Shown here piece after piece: positions 9,367-16,756 of a stretch of 64,000 nucleotides of DNA. Each line of letters begins with the position of its first letter. Position 1 is the stretch's first letter. The position numbers were made by a program, and so were the translations under genes. The notes beneath the pieces were generated by a model. It made no database searches, had not been told where the DNA came from, and saw nothing but the letters and a program-made list of their open reading frames with translations. This DNA comes from Porticoccaceae bacterium. Lineage in GTDB: Bacteria; Pseudomonadota; Gammaproteobacteria; Pseudomonadales; Porticoccaceae. Where the stretch lies: contig PABE01000152.1 in assembly GCA_002702725.1 (NCBI GenBank), forward strand, positions 1-64,000. Reading direction: 5' to 3'.

Positions 9367-10245
9367 TCAATGATCGCGGGAGACAATGAAATGGGCGATT
9401 TCCGTCAGACAGTCGGCACGACTGCCAAAGATTTCCAGGGCCTGAAGACTCTGTTCGTGCAGTTCGTCCAGTTTTGCTTTGGCGCCTGCGAGACCCAGCA
9501 GTGATGTGTAGGTGGGCTTGTTGAGTGCGTTATCAGCACCCTGGCGTTTGCCGAGCACCTCGGTGCCGCTCTCAACGTCAAGAATGTCGTCGCGCACTTG
9601 AAAAGCGAGGCCAATGCTTCGGCTGTAGTCCCGCAAAGCGGATAGTTGGGGCGCCGTCGCTGATCCGGTGGATAGGGCGCCGAGTTCGATGCTGGCATCG
9701 ATGAGGGCACCGGTCTTGGCCCGATGCATCGCTTCAAGATTCGATAACTCGAGGTGGCGGTTAACGGCAGCGAGATCCAGGGCCTGGCCGCCCACCATCC
9801 CTGATGGTCCCGAGGCGCGGCTGAGGCATGCGAGCATTGAGAGTTGCAGGCCGGGGTTGAACGTGCCATTGCTCAGGACATTGAATGCCAGCGCCTGCAG
9901 ACCGTCGCCGGCCAAAATGGCCGTGGCTTCGCCAAAGGCGATATGGCATGTCGGTTTGCCTCGGCGCAGGTCATCGTTATCCATGGACGGCAGGTCATCA
10001 TGGATGAGTGAATAGGCGTGAATCATTTCCACCGCGCAGGCGGCCCTGTGGGTAAGGGGGCTGGGTGTTCCGATCAGTTCCGCTGCGGCATAGCACAGGG
10101 CCGGTCGTATGCGTTTGCCGCCGTTAAACAGGCTATAGCGCATGGCCCGGTGGAGTGAGGTATCGCCCTCGGGAAGCAGTTGTTCCAGATACTCGTCGAC
10201 TTGCCCCTGGCAGCGCTTTAGGAAAGCAGTCAGCCCCGTCGCCAT
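9367..10245 (-). CDS. ispA: Farnesyl/geranyl diphosphate synthase
   Basis: A trans-prenyltransferase of 292 residues that condenses DMAPP/GPP with IPP to farnesyl diphosphate, feeding quinone and undecaprenyl synthesis. The first aspartate-rich motif DDLPSMDND is at residues 83-91. The second (QVRDDILDVESG) is near 220. NGGKRIRPAL at 41-50 binds IPP. Its start codon overlaps the xseB stop by one base, so it is translationally coupled. dxs follows downstream. Confidence 0.95.
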   Translation of the reverse strand: MATGLTAFLKRCQGQVDEYLEQLLPEGDTSLHRAMRYSLFNGGKRIRPALCYAAAELIGTPSPLTHRAACAVEMIHAYSLIHDDLPSMDNDDLRRGKPTCHIAFGEATAILAGDGLQALAFNVLSNGTFNPGLQLSMLACLSRASGPSGMVGGQALDLAAVNRHLELSNLEAMHRAKTGALIDASIELGALSTGSATAPQLSALRDYSRSIGLAFQVRDDILDVESGTEVLGKRQGADNALNKPTYTSLLGLAGAKAKLDELHEQSLQALEIFGSRADCLTEIAHFIVSRDH

Positions 10246-10517
10246 TAATCGTTTTCCGGGGCGTCGAAGGGTTGCGTTTGCCGATCGCCGTCCTGGTTGC
10301 GCGTGAGTATCTCAACCCGCTGTTCCGCCTGGCTTAATGCTTCCTGGCACTGGCGGGTAATCCTGATGCCTTCCTCGAAGGCCTTGAGGGAGTCTTCCAG
10401 GCTCAGGTTCCCTGATTCCAGGGCAGTGACCAGTTTTTCCAGTTCAGCGAGGTCGCGCTCGAAGTCAGGGGATTTTTTTCGCGTGGCCAAGGATGGTGTC
10501 TCCGGGTTGAGGTGCAA
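10245..10517 (-). CDS. xseB: Exodeoxyribonuclease VII small subunit
   Basis: A 90-residue small subunit of exonuclease VII, which with XseA degrades single-stranded DNA from either end. [43 protein letters not shown] is the classic two-helix hairpin with the LExGxLxLExSLxxFExG pattern at about residues 19-60. The tail is hydrophilic and variable. It is first in the xseB-ispA-dxs operon; xseA is not in this window. The small RNA locus lies immediately upstream on the other strand. Confidence 0.95.
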   Translation of the reverse strand: MHLNPETPSLATRKKSPDFERDLAELEKLVTALESGNLSLEDSLKAFEEGIRITRQCQEALSQAEQRVEILTRNQDGDRQTQPFDAPEND

Positions 10518-10555
10518 CCCTATACCGCATTCACGTTTCGGTCAAAGGCTGGCTA

Positions 10556-10573
10556 TGTAGGAAATATCCTACA
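10556..10573 (+). promoter_or_regulatory. GacA-type upstream activating palindrome
   Basis: TGTAGG-N6-CCTACA, with perfect arms extending to 7 bp (TGTAGGA / TCCTACA). It resembles the TGTAAG-N6-CTTACA upstream element bound by the response regulator GacA ahead of RsmX/Y/Z RNAs in Pseudomonas. Its centre lies about 65 bp before the expected RNA start, the spacing known for those promoters. A -10-like TATCTT is at 10618-10623. Assignment to GacA is by similarity. Confidence 0.78.
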
Positions 10574-10628
10574 AGAAAAGGAGATTTCTCCCAATAGGCG
10601 GGGAGGCTGCACTAGCCTATCTTAGACA

Positions 10629-10784
10629 CTGCAAGGATGCAGAAGCGCAAGGATGTGCACCACCCTCAGGGACCGAAACGGATTTCGAGACCAAGGACGA
10701 AGGTGGAATCGCTTATCAGGAAGATCAGCAATCTACACTGCTTTTTGCGCCCTGGCACATGATGTGCAGGGCGCTTGTTTTTTT
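10629..10784 (+). ncRNA. RsmY/RsmZ-like small RNA (CsrA/RsmA-sequestering)
   Basis: A likely 150-nt RNA starting about 6-8 nt after TATCTT and ending at the terminator T tract. In the stretch before the terminator I count seven GGA motifs, at 10635, 10651, 10670, 10680, 10695, 10705 and 10719. Several sit in the AAGGA or CAGGA context favoured by CsrA/RsmA (GCAAGGATGC, GCGCAAGGATG, CCAAGGACG, TCAGGAAG). Together with the GacA-type palindrome and the strong terminator this matches the RsmX/Y/Z class, which titrates RsmA to free target mRNAs under GacS/GacA control. There is no plausible protein in it. Exact ends and the protein partner are inferred; gacA and rsmA are not in the window. Confidence 0.78.
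10747..10784 (+). terminator. Rho-independent terminator of the RsmZ-like RNA
   Basis: GCGCCCT (10747-10753) pairs with AGGGCGC (10768-10774), with an inner GCACAT/ATGTGC extension after a one-base bulge. The run TTGTTTTTTT follows. It is among the strongest terminators in the window and faces away from xseB, confirming a plus-strand transcript. Confidence 0.9.
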
Positions 10785-10833
10785 GGCCGTTGGTTGTCCT
10801 TTCCCTTCACCTGATTTTTTCACCCGATTATTC

Positions 10834-10861
10834 TTGACCGGCCGCCCGGCCGGAGTAATAT
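10834..10861 (+). promoter_or_regulatory. Sigma-70-like promoter with a palindrome in its spacer
   Basis: -35 TTGACC (10834-10839) and -10 TAATAT (10856-10861) are separated by 16 bp. The palindrome CCGGCCG-CC-CGGCCGG (10838-10853) fills the spacer, a position where a bound repressor or activator could control the promoter. It drives the RNA region that ends at 11020 and possibly the HNH gene beyond it. Confidence 0.6.
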
Positions 10862-10866
10862 GTTTC

Positions 10867-11020
10867 CGGTATGGTTTTTCCGGTGAGGTCCGTCTTCAAC
10901 CCGCTGATTGGATTTAATTTGTTGAAGTACCGCGCACTCCAGCTTGAGTTTGTCGCCTGGAGAGTGGGCGAGTCACCCCGGAATTTGAAAGCCCTGTGGT
11001 CGTTGGACGCAGGGTTTTTT
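10867..11020 (+). ncRNA. Candidate structured RNA or HNH-gene leader, family unknown
   Basis: About 150 nt between a good promoter and a rho-independent terminator. It folds by eye into successive hairpins: CCGG/CCGG (10866-10883), CTTCAAC/GTTGAAG (10894-10900 with 10921-10927, a 20-nt loop containing GGA), CTCCAG/CTGGAG (10937-10942 with 10957-10962) and the terminator stem. A 61-codon reading frame crosses it (10871-11056), but it has no convincing ribosome binding site and runs through the terminator. It could be a free small RNA or an attenuated leader of the HNH gene, which begins 33 bp after the T tract. I do not recognise the family. Confidence 0.5.
10992..11020 (+). terminator. Rho-independent terminator before the HNH gene
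   Basis: CCCTG...CAGGG (10992-11014) extends by a T-G wobble and a G-C pair to a 7-bp stem and is followed by six T residues. It lies ahead of, not after, a coding gene, so it terminates a short upstream RNA or attenuates transcription into the HNH gene. Confidence 0.75.
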
Positions 11021-11052
11021 GCTTTGACGTTGGCAAAACGGAGAGTCTGGAC

Positions 11053-11619
11053 GTGACGCCGCTTATATTGCGATTGAACGCGGCAGGCCAGCCCATAGAG
11101 TGGTTGGAGTGGCAGGAAGCGGTTTGCCTGCATGCCCGCGACCTCGTCATTTGGACCCTGGGGGACGTGGTTCACCGCGTTCGTGGCGGCTTCTCGCGTT
11201 TTACCGGGCGCCAGTCGACCATCGAGTTGTCGAGTATCATAGCCTGCGGCGGGGAGCGCCTTGCAAAACCCCGGGTGCGGTATCCGTTATCGAATCCCAC
11301 GCTGTTTGCCCGCGACCAGCATACGTGTATGTATTGCGCCAATCGATTTCACTCCAAACAGCTTACCCGGGATCATATTGTGCCCCTGTCACGGGGTGGT
11401 CTCGACCGGTGGGAAAATGTCGTCGCAGCCTGCAGGCGATGTAATCAGCACAAGGCGGACCGCCTGCTTGAAGAGATCAGCATGCAGCTGGTGGCGCTGC
11501 CCTACCGGCCAAATAATGCCGAGTACCTGGCGCTGCTCAATTCACGTCGGATTCTCGGTGACCAGATGGCATTCTTGCGCAATCAGTTTTCCAGGAATGG
11601 GGCCCGCCAGTTTTCCTGA
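11053..11619 (+). CDS. HNH endonuclease family protein
   Basis: A 188-residue protein with a C-terminal HNH nuclease domain. CMYCANRFHSKQLTRDHIVPLSRGGLDRWENVVAACRRCNQHKADRL holds the paired CxxC zinc ligands and the HNH residues (DH, N, N-H-K) at about residues 94-140. The N-terminal half (LILRLNAAGQPIEWLEWQEAVCLHARDLVIWTLGD) matches the stand-alone gammaproteobacterial type. I chose the GTG at 11053 because GGAG lies 9 bp before it; a longer frame from 10996 would start inside the terminator. The biological role of this family is not established. Confidence 0.85.
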   Translation: MTPLILRLNAAGQPIEWLEWQEAVCLHARDLVIWTLGDVVHRVRGGFSRFTGRQSTIELSSIIACGGERLAKPRVRYPLSNPTLFARDQHTCMYCANRFHSKQLTRDHIVPLSRGGLDRWENVVAACRRCNQHKADRLLEEISMQLVALPYRPNNAEYLALLNSRRILGDQMAFLRNQFSRNGARQFS

Positions 11620-11632
11620 TGCGGTCTTCGGT

Positions 11633-12982
11633 CTATTGGATGATGGATTGAAGGAATGCGGCGCCAATGAGCAACGGGCAGATGACCCGCACATAGAACG
11701 GCCATATCTTCCAGAACAGGCTTTGCTCCACACCATCGAAACCGGCACGAATTTCCGCCAGTAACCGATCACGGTGCAAGACCCAGCCGGCAAACATGCA
11801 CAGGGCAATGCCGAGTAATGGTTGGCTGTATTCCGTGGTGAGCGTTACCACGAGGCTGAACAGCGTGTCGAAGTTGGCGGCAATCCCGGCACTGGCGCCA
11901 AAGACCAGGCTGCCCGCCAGCCAGCTGGCTGTCACCCGGCTTAATGGTGTTTTTTCCGCGATCAGCGCGACGGGCACTTCAAGCATCGAAATCGAGGAGG
12001 TCAACGCGGCAATGGTCATGAGCAGGAAAAAAGCCAGCGCGACGACTGTGCCGTTGGCCCCCATTGAATCGAACAGGGTTGGCAGAACCTGGAAAATCAG
12101 GTCCGGACCGGCAATAAGGGAGCCGTCGCGATAAATCGTGATGCCCAGTTCCTGGGCGACAAACAGCGCGGGGATAATGAGCAGGCCGGCGAGAAACGCC
12201 ACTGAGGTGTCAACCAATGTCACCCAGGCTCCGAGGGCCGGGAGATTATCTTCCCGGCGAACATAGGAGCCGTAGATCAACATTGTCCCGACCCCGAGAG
12301 ACAGGGAGAAGAAGGCCTGTCCCAGGGCGCTTAGCAATAGTGATGGGTGGAAAACCTCGGAAAAATCGGGCAGCAGGTACAGCGAAAGTCCGGTCATGGC
12401 GCCGGGCTGCTGTAATACATAGATGATCAATACAATCAGTAATAACAGCAGGGCAGGCATCAGTCTTTCCGACCAGCGCTCGATACCACGCTGCACGCCG
12501 TGACTGACTACCGTGACCGTCAGGATAGAAAACACACCTGCACAAAGCAGATTGCGCGCCAGTGACGCCCGCTCGAGCCAGTTCTGGACAGCGGTGTTGC
12601 CGGCCAATTCGCTGGCGGAGGCCAGAAGATGGGCCAGCATCCATCCGGCCACGAGGCTATAAAAACTCAGGATAGCCGTCGCAACTGCGATGGCATAGGC
12701 GCCAATACAACGTCCCGACCAGCGGGAGAGAGGGGTCGCGCTGATATTTTCAAGCGCGGAGTAAATGTTGGCGCGGGTACAGCGCCCGATCACCAGTTCG
12801 GCCATCAGCGCAGGGTAGGCAAGTAAAAACGCCAGGAAAAAATAGGTAACGACAAAGGCGGCTCCTCCATTGCTCGCGGTATTGGTGGGGAACCCCCAGA
12901 CGTTACCCAGGCCTACCGCTGAACCGGTGGCCGCGATGATAAACCCTAGGCGGGAGGAGAATTCGCCGCGCTTTTCTTTCAC
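11633..12982 (-). CDS. Neurotransmitter:sodium symporter (NSS) family transporter
   Basis: An inner-membrane transporter of 449 residues and about 11 hydrophobic helices. The N-terminus FSSRLGFIIAATGSAVGLGNVWGFPTNTASNGGAAFVVTYF contains the NSS unwound TM1 (GSAVGLGNVW) that binds Na+ and substrate. Bacterial members import amino acids with sodium; the substrate here cannot be read from sequence. It is convergent with the HNH gene (13-bp gap) and transcribed in the same direction as the usp gene upstream. Confidence 0.9.
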   Translation of the reverse strand: MKEKRGEFSSRLGFIIAATGSAVGLGNVWGFPTNTASNGGAAFVVTYFFLAFLLAYPALMAELVIGRCTRANIYSALENISATPLSRWSGRCIGAYAIAVATAILSFYSLVAGWMLAHLLASASELAGNTAVQNWLERASLARNLLCAGVFSILTVTVVSHGVQRGIERWSERLMPALLLLLIVLIIYVLQQPGAMTGLSLYLLPDFSEVFHPSLLLSALGQAFFSLSLGVGTMLIYGSYVRREDNLPALGAWVTLVDTSVAFLAGLLIIPALFVAQELGITIYRDGSLIAGPDLIFQVLPTLFDSMGANGTVVALAFFLLMTIAALTSSISMLEVPVALIAEKTPLSRVTASWLAGSLVFGASAGIAANFDTLFSLVVTLTTEYSQPLLGIALCMFAGWVLHRDRLLAEIRAGFDGVEQSLFWKIWPFYVRVICPLLIGAAFLQSIIQ

Positions 12983-13007
12983 GTAAGCTTTTCAGTCGGG
13001 GAAAGCG

Positions 13008-13027
13008 GCCCCGGCGAGCGCCGGGGC
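13008..13027 (-). terminator. Strong G+C hairpin between usp and the NSS transporter
   Basis: The perfect 9-bp inverted repeat GCCCCGGCG / CGCCGGGGC with a 2-base centre lies 7 bp after the usp stop. On the minus strand it is followed by CGCTTTCCCC, a poor T tract. It may act as a terminator, an RNA 3'-end stabiliser or a REP-like element. Confidence 0.5.
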
Positions 13028-13033
13028 GTCCGA

Positions 13034-13837
13034 TCAGACGATAACGAACAGATCGTGCTCAATGGTCATCAGGATATCACCGAGCTTGCGACCCCTGAGT
13101 GCAGCGCGGATGCCAGTGCGGCGGGAGGCGCCAACAATGAAAAGGTCCGGGTCCAGTTCCCGAGCCACTTCACCCAATGCCTGATCCGGCTCGCCCGCTT
13201 TGAGGTGAATCCGTTCATTGGGTATACCGGTGTTCTCGACCAGTTTGGCGCGGTCAGGGTAATTCATGGAGTCCTGGTAGGCGTGGGCCAGATGCAATTC
13301 CGAGCCGTACATTTTCGATGCCACCTGGCCCGCCGTGAGAATGCGTTTGTTGAGCTCGGTAATATTCTTGTCGCTCAGGTCCATGGATACGACTACGGGT
13401 CGGCCCGCCGGAGCCCGGGTGGACTGAACCACGCACACTGGAATCGGGGAATTGCGCACCAGATACCAGAATTCATCGCTGAAGCTGCGGTTGGCGCTTT
13501 TGCCGGGGTGGGAAATGACAATGGAGCTGGCGCCGACCTTGCTCGCGGAAAAAAGGATGGCATCCGCCCATTCGCGACTCCACGATATTTCTATCGAGGG
13601 TTGAATGCCCAGGGTGTCAAAACGGTCATAAAGGTCCTTGATCCATTGGCCATTGCGGTAAACCGCGTCGTTGTCGGCTCGCGAATCGGTGGTGCTTTGA
13701 TCCACGAGGATCAGCAGGTTGAGTTCGGGAACAAAGTCCTCGGCACCCTGTCGGGCGATGTTGATCGCGCGTTCGACAGCGGGTTGCCGGGAAGCCGCAG
13801 GGTTGACCACGATTAACAGTTTGTCTTCCAACGCCAC
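13034..13837 (-). CDS. Universal stress protein, tandem two-domain (UspE-like)
   Basis: A cytoplasmic protein of 267 residues with two Usp folds in tandem. The first covers about residues 1-135 (KLLIVVNPAASRQPAVERAI... SSIVISHPGK... PVCVVQS). The second covers about 145-267 (RPVVVSMDLSD... DPDLFIVGASRRTGIRAALRGRKLGDILMTIEHDLFVIV) and keeps a GxxxxxG-type nucleotide-binding strand-loop. UspE-type proteins respond to stress and starvation; the exact role is unknown. It appears to be a single gene, with a strong hairpin after it. Confidence 0.85.
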   Translation of the reverse strand: MALEDKLLIVVNPAASRQPAVERAINIARQGAEDFVPELNLLILVDQSTTDSRADNDAVYRNGQWIKDLYDRFDTLGIQPSIEISWSREWADAILFSASKVGASSIVISHPGKSANRSFSDEFWYLVRNSPIPVCVVQSTRAPAGRPVVVSMDLSDKNITELNKRILTAGQVASKMYGSELHLAHAYQDSMNYPDRAKLVENTGIPNERIHLKAGEPDQALGEVARELDPDLFIVGASRRTGIRAALRGRKLGDILMTIEHDLFVIV

Positions 13838-13885
13838 AAAAATCTCCTCGTGCAGGTATTCAGCTTTTTTAGTGTAGTCTCAAGC

Positions 13886-13907
13886 GCGAGTGAATGCGTT
13901 CATTCGC
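13886..13907. repeat. Inverted repeat upstream of usp
   Basis: GCGAGTGAA-TGCG-TTCATTCGC has 9-bp arms with one G-T mismatch and a 4-base loop. It lies between the purK 5'-facing end and the usp start region, about 50 bp upstream of usp. It could be an operator for usp or a hairpin formed in RNA. Confidence 0.4.
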
Positions 13908-13955
13908 AACAGCATCTTAACGCCACGCCACCCAATTAGAAAGCGATGCCGAGGC

Positions 13956-15047
13956 TTATTGACGACCGGCGGCGATCTGGGTCTGGGCCCATTGGATAAT
14001 CGCGTCGTAGTGTTCCGGCAGTAACGGTTTTAGATCTTCCAGGGCCTTGCTTACCTGTTCGGGATCGGTCCCGCATAGATTGATATGACCCACCTTGCGG
14101 CCCGGGCGCACCTCCTTGCCGTACCAGTACAACGCGGCCTCCGGAATCGCTAACCACTGGTTGTTCCTGTCGATCCCGACCAGGTTGACCATGGCCGTCA
14201 AGCCCCGGGTTTTTGGGGGGGCTAGCGGCAGTCCTGTAACCGCGCGCAAATGGCTTTCGAACTGGCTGCAGGCGGTCCCCGCCTGGGTCCAGTGCCCACT
14301 ATTGTGCACGCGGGGAGCGAGTTCATTGATAAGCAGTTTGTCGCCAACCCGAAAACACTCCATGGCCATGACGCCGATATAGTCGAGCTCGTCGAGCAGC
14401 GCGCCGAGCATGCACTCGGCCTGGGCCTGCAACGGTGTCAGGCGGGCCAGGGGTGCAAGGGACGCGGTAAGAATACCGTCGGTATGCAAGTTCAGTGTCA
14501 GCGGGTAGAAATAGTGCTGCCCGTTTCGGTCGCGCACGCCGACCAGTGATAGTTCTTCATTAAAATCGATCGCCGCCTCGGCAATGCCCTCGCCAATCCA
14601 GGCGTCGGGGATGGTTGTTGCGTGCGGTTGTTTCAACCAGTGCTGTCCACGCCCATCGTATCCACCCCGGCGGCGTTTCAGCAGCACTCGATCGCCCAGC
14701 AGGGCAAATAGGTTGTCGGCGGTGGACTCGGTGGTCACGTTGCACCAGGGCGCCGTAGCGAGGTTGAGGTGGTCGATCAGTTGCTTCTGGGTGAGTCGGT
14801 CGGCGAGCCGGTCGAACACATGGGCATTCATGAAATTGGGATGGTTGGCCAGTGCCTGATTGGCCGGGGTTTGTGGCCAGTGTTCAATTTCGGGTGTCAC
14901 GACGGCGTTGGGCGGAACCGCAGGGATGGTATCGCTGTCCAGCGGCACTGGATAGACCTCGATGGCCAGCGGCATACCCGCATGGCGCATCATGGCGCCG
15001 AGCTGCCCGGCGCCCAATACCCAGACCTGATGGTTGGCGTTGGCCAT
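13956..15047 (-). CDS. purK: N5-carboxyaminoimidazole ribonucleotide synthase PurK
   Basis: An ATP-grasp enzyme of 363 residues that carboxylates AIR with bicarbonate and ATP to N5-CAIR in purine synthesis. The N-terminus VWVLGAGQLGAMMRHAG is the PurK dinucleotide-like loop. LLKRRRGGYDGRGQHWL is the ATP-binding stretch, and INELAPRVHNSGHWTQAG holds the metal and substrate residues. Its start overlaps the purE stop by one base, so the pair is translationally coupled in the usual order. A bicarbonate-transporter-type gene precedes purE in the same operon, which is notable because PurK consumes bicarbonate. Confidence 0.96.
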   Translation of the reverse strand: MANANHQVWVLGAGQLGAMMRHAGMPLAIEVYPVPLDSDTIPAVPPNAVVTPEIEHWPQTPANQALANHPNFMNAHVFDRLADRLTQKQLIDHLNLATAPWCNVTTESTADNLFALLGDRVLLKRRRGGYDGRGQHWLKQPHATTIPDAWIGEGIAEAAIDFNEELSLVGVRDRNGQHYFYPLTLNLHTDGILTASLAPLARLTPLQAQAECMLGALLDELDYIGVMAMECFRVGDKLLINELAPRVHNSGHWTQAGTACSQFESHLRAVTGLPLAPPKTRGLTAMVNLVGIDRNNQWLAIPEAALYWYGKEVRPGRKVGHINLCGTDPEQVSKALEDLKPLLPEHYDAIIQWAQTQIAAGRQ

Positions 15048-15541
15048 TACCCGGCGATCCGTGGATCAGGGTTGTCCAGCACATCGTCGCACTGACGGCG
15101 GCGGAAGTCATCGAGGCGCTGCGCCAGTGCCGGATCACGCAGGCTGAGGATCTGACAGGCGAGCAGGCCTGCGTTGAACGCACCGGCGGAGCCGATGGCC
15201 AGGGTTCCGACGGCAATGCCCTTGGGCATCTGGACGATGGACAGCAGGCTGTCGAGCCCGTTCAGGGTTTTGCTCTGTACCGGAACGCCGAGCACTGGCA
15301 GTCGGGTTTTCGCCGCAACCATGCCGGGCAGGTGCGCAGCGCCACCGGCGCCAGCGATGATGACTTCATAACCATTGTCGACTGCAGCGTCGGCAAAGCT
15401 GAATAGCTTGTCCGGCGTGCGGTGCGCGGAGACTACTTCCACATGGTAGGGGACCTGCAAGGCATCCATGATCTCGGCGGCCGCCGACATCGTCGGCCAG
15501 TCACTTTTCGAGCCCATGATGATGGCCACTTTTTCTGTCAT
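15047..15541 (-). CDS. purE: N5-carboxyaminoimidazole ribonucleotide mutase PurE (class I)
   Basis: A 164-residue mutase that converts N5-CAIR, made by PurK, to CAIR. The phosphate-binding GSKSDWPTM is at residues 10-18. [12 protein letters not shown], with the catalytic histidine near residue 40, and [25 protein letters not shown] are family signatures. Pairing with PurK shows the class I (mutase) type. It starts 14 bp after the sbtA-like stop with a GAG-rich ribosome binding site, which suggests a three-gene operon. Confidence 0.97.
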   Translation of the reverse strand: MTEKVAIIMGSKSDWPTMSAAAEIMDALQVPYHVEVVSAHRTPDKLFSFADAAVDNGYEVIIAGAGGAAHLPGMVAAKTRLPVLGVPVQSKTLNGLDSLLSIVQMPKGIAVGTLAIGSAGAFNAGLLACQILSLRDPALAQRLDDFRRRQCDDVLDNPDPRIAG

Positions 15542-15555
15542 TTAACTCTCCCGCC

Positions 15556-16503
15556 TCAAAACAGGCCAGCTCCGCCCATCCAGTCGACGAGCCGATGATA
15601 AAAGGGGATGCCCAGCGTCACGTTGAGGGTAAAAGTGATCCCCAGTGAAACAAACATGGCGAGGCCAATATCGGCTTCCGGTATCGCCCCGCGTATTGCG
15701 GCGGGGGCGGCAATGTAGGAAGCGCTGGCAGCCAGTGTTGCCAGAACCAATACCGAACCTGCGGGCAACCCCATTAGGTGGCCCATCGCAGCACCGGCGA
15801 AGGCTAAAGCAAAAGGCATGCACAGGGCAAATACAATTAGCCGCCACTGACCCCAGGGGAACGGTTGCATGCATTTTGCCGTGCACAGGCCCATTTCGAG
15901 CAAAAACAGGGCCAGCAGACCCTTGAAAGCAGTCATAAAGAGCGGTGCAACGGTTTCCGCCCGTTCGGCACCGTAGAGGTAACCGATAATGACGCCGCCG
16001 GCGAGCAGTATAACACCTCGACCGGTAAGGGCTTCGTGAACGAGATGCCCGACATTGCCGGTAGCGCCGCTGAGGCGGCGATAGAGAATGATGGCCACGA
16101 CAATGGCGGGAAGCTCCATCAGCACAAGGTACAGGGTTGCCTGGGGCGAGTAGGTGATGCCGCGGGATTCCAGATAGGCAAGAACGACGGCAAAGGTCCC
16201 GGCGCTGACCGAGCCGTAGTGGGCGGCAATACTCGCACTATTGGCGTTGTCCAGCTTCACGATTCGGCGCAGGAGGGGATAGCAAACCAGTGGTATCACT
16301 CCGCCGAGCAGGGCGGCAGCCAGTAATTCCGGTACCAGGGCCAGACTGAGTTGGCCGTGAAGGGCGAGGCCACCCTTAAGGCCAATGGTCAACATCAACA
16401 GAATGCTGAGAGTGTCATAGGTGGCTTTGGGTACTTGCAGGTCGGATCGGGCGAGGCCTGCGATTACGCCGAGGGCGAAAAAGGTAACAACAATGTCTGG
16501 CAT
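15556..16503 (-). CDS. SbtA-type sodium-dependent bicarbonate transport family permease
   Basis: An inner-membrane protein of 315 residues and about 10 hydrophobic segments. The N-terminus IVVTFFALGVIAGLARSDLQVP and YDTLSILLMLTIGLKGG, and DNANSASIAAHYGSVSAGTFAV in the middle, match the DUF897/SbtA family, whose cyanobacterial founders import bicarbonate with sodium. It is the first gene of a tight cluster with purE and purK, which use bicarbonate, so supply of HCO3- for purine synthesis is an attractive inference. No SbtB-type PII partner gene is adjacent. Confidence 0.82.
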   Translation of the reverse strand: MPDIVVTFFALGVIAGLARSDLQVPKATYDTLSILLMLTIGLKGGLALHGQLSLALVPELLAAALLGGVIPLVCYPLLRRIVKLDNANSASIAAHYGSVSAGTFAVVLAYLESRGITYSPQATLYLVLMELPAIVVAIILYRRLSGATGNVGHLVHEALTGRGVILLAGGVIIGYLYGAERAETVAPLFMTAFKGLLALFLLEMGLCTAKCMQPFPWGQWRLIVFALCMPFALAFAGAAMGHLMGLPAGSVLVLATLAASASYIAAPAAIRGAIPEADIGLAMFVSLGITFTLNVTLGIPFYHRLVDWMGGAGLF

Positions 16504-16756
16504 GAAAAGCCTTCTCTGGTCAGCGAGCGAGTTCTAATGCTATCAACGATTGTGATTAACAAATATCATGGACTTACAGCATAGATAGAAATCGGTATGA
16601 CGTTTCGCAACGCCGCTTCGCACCCATGGCGGGTCCATGCGACCTCTATAGGAGCAGGGATCATTATCTGCCGAGGCAACCCCTTAACTGTTAACAACGG
16701 TCGTCGGCTTTTTAACGCTGTAACGCCTTTCCTAGGCCGCCGGCCCTGATCTCGCA

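Noticed and set aside
10871-11056. A 61-codon plus-strand frame across the second RNA unit
   Set aside because: It lacks a ribosome site, continues through the intrinsic terminator, and the hairpin pattern suits an RNA better. I retained only the RNA reading.
10828-11175. A 115-codon minus-strand frame opposite the RNA unit and the HNH gene
   Set aside because: It lies antisense to an HNH gene with clear motifs and to the RNA hairpins, with no ribosome site or domain.
16504-16756. The gap between the SbtA-type gene and tpm, checked for a tRNA or small RNA
   Set aside because: No tRNA-like cloverleaf, terminator or convincing promoter could be read.
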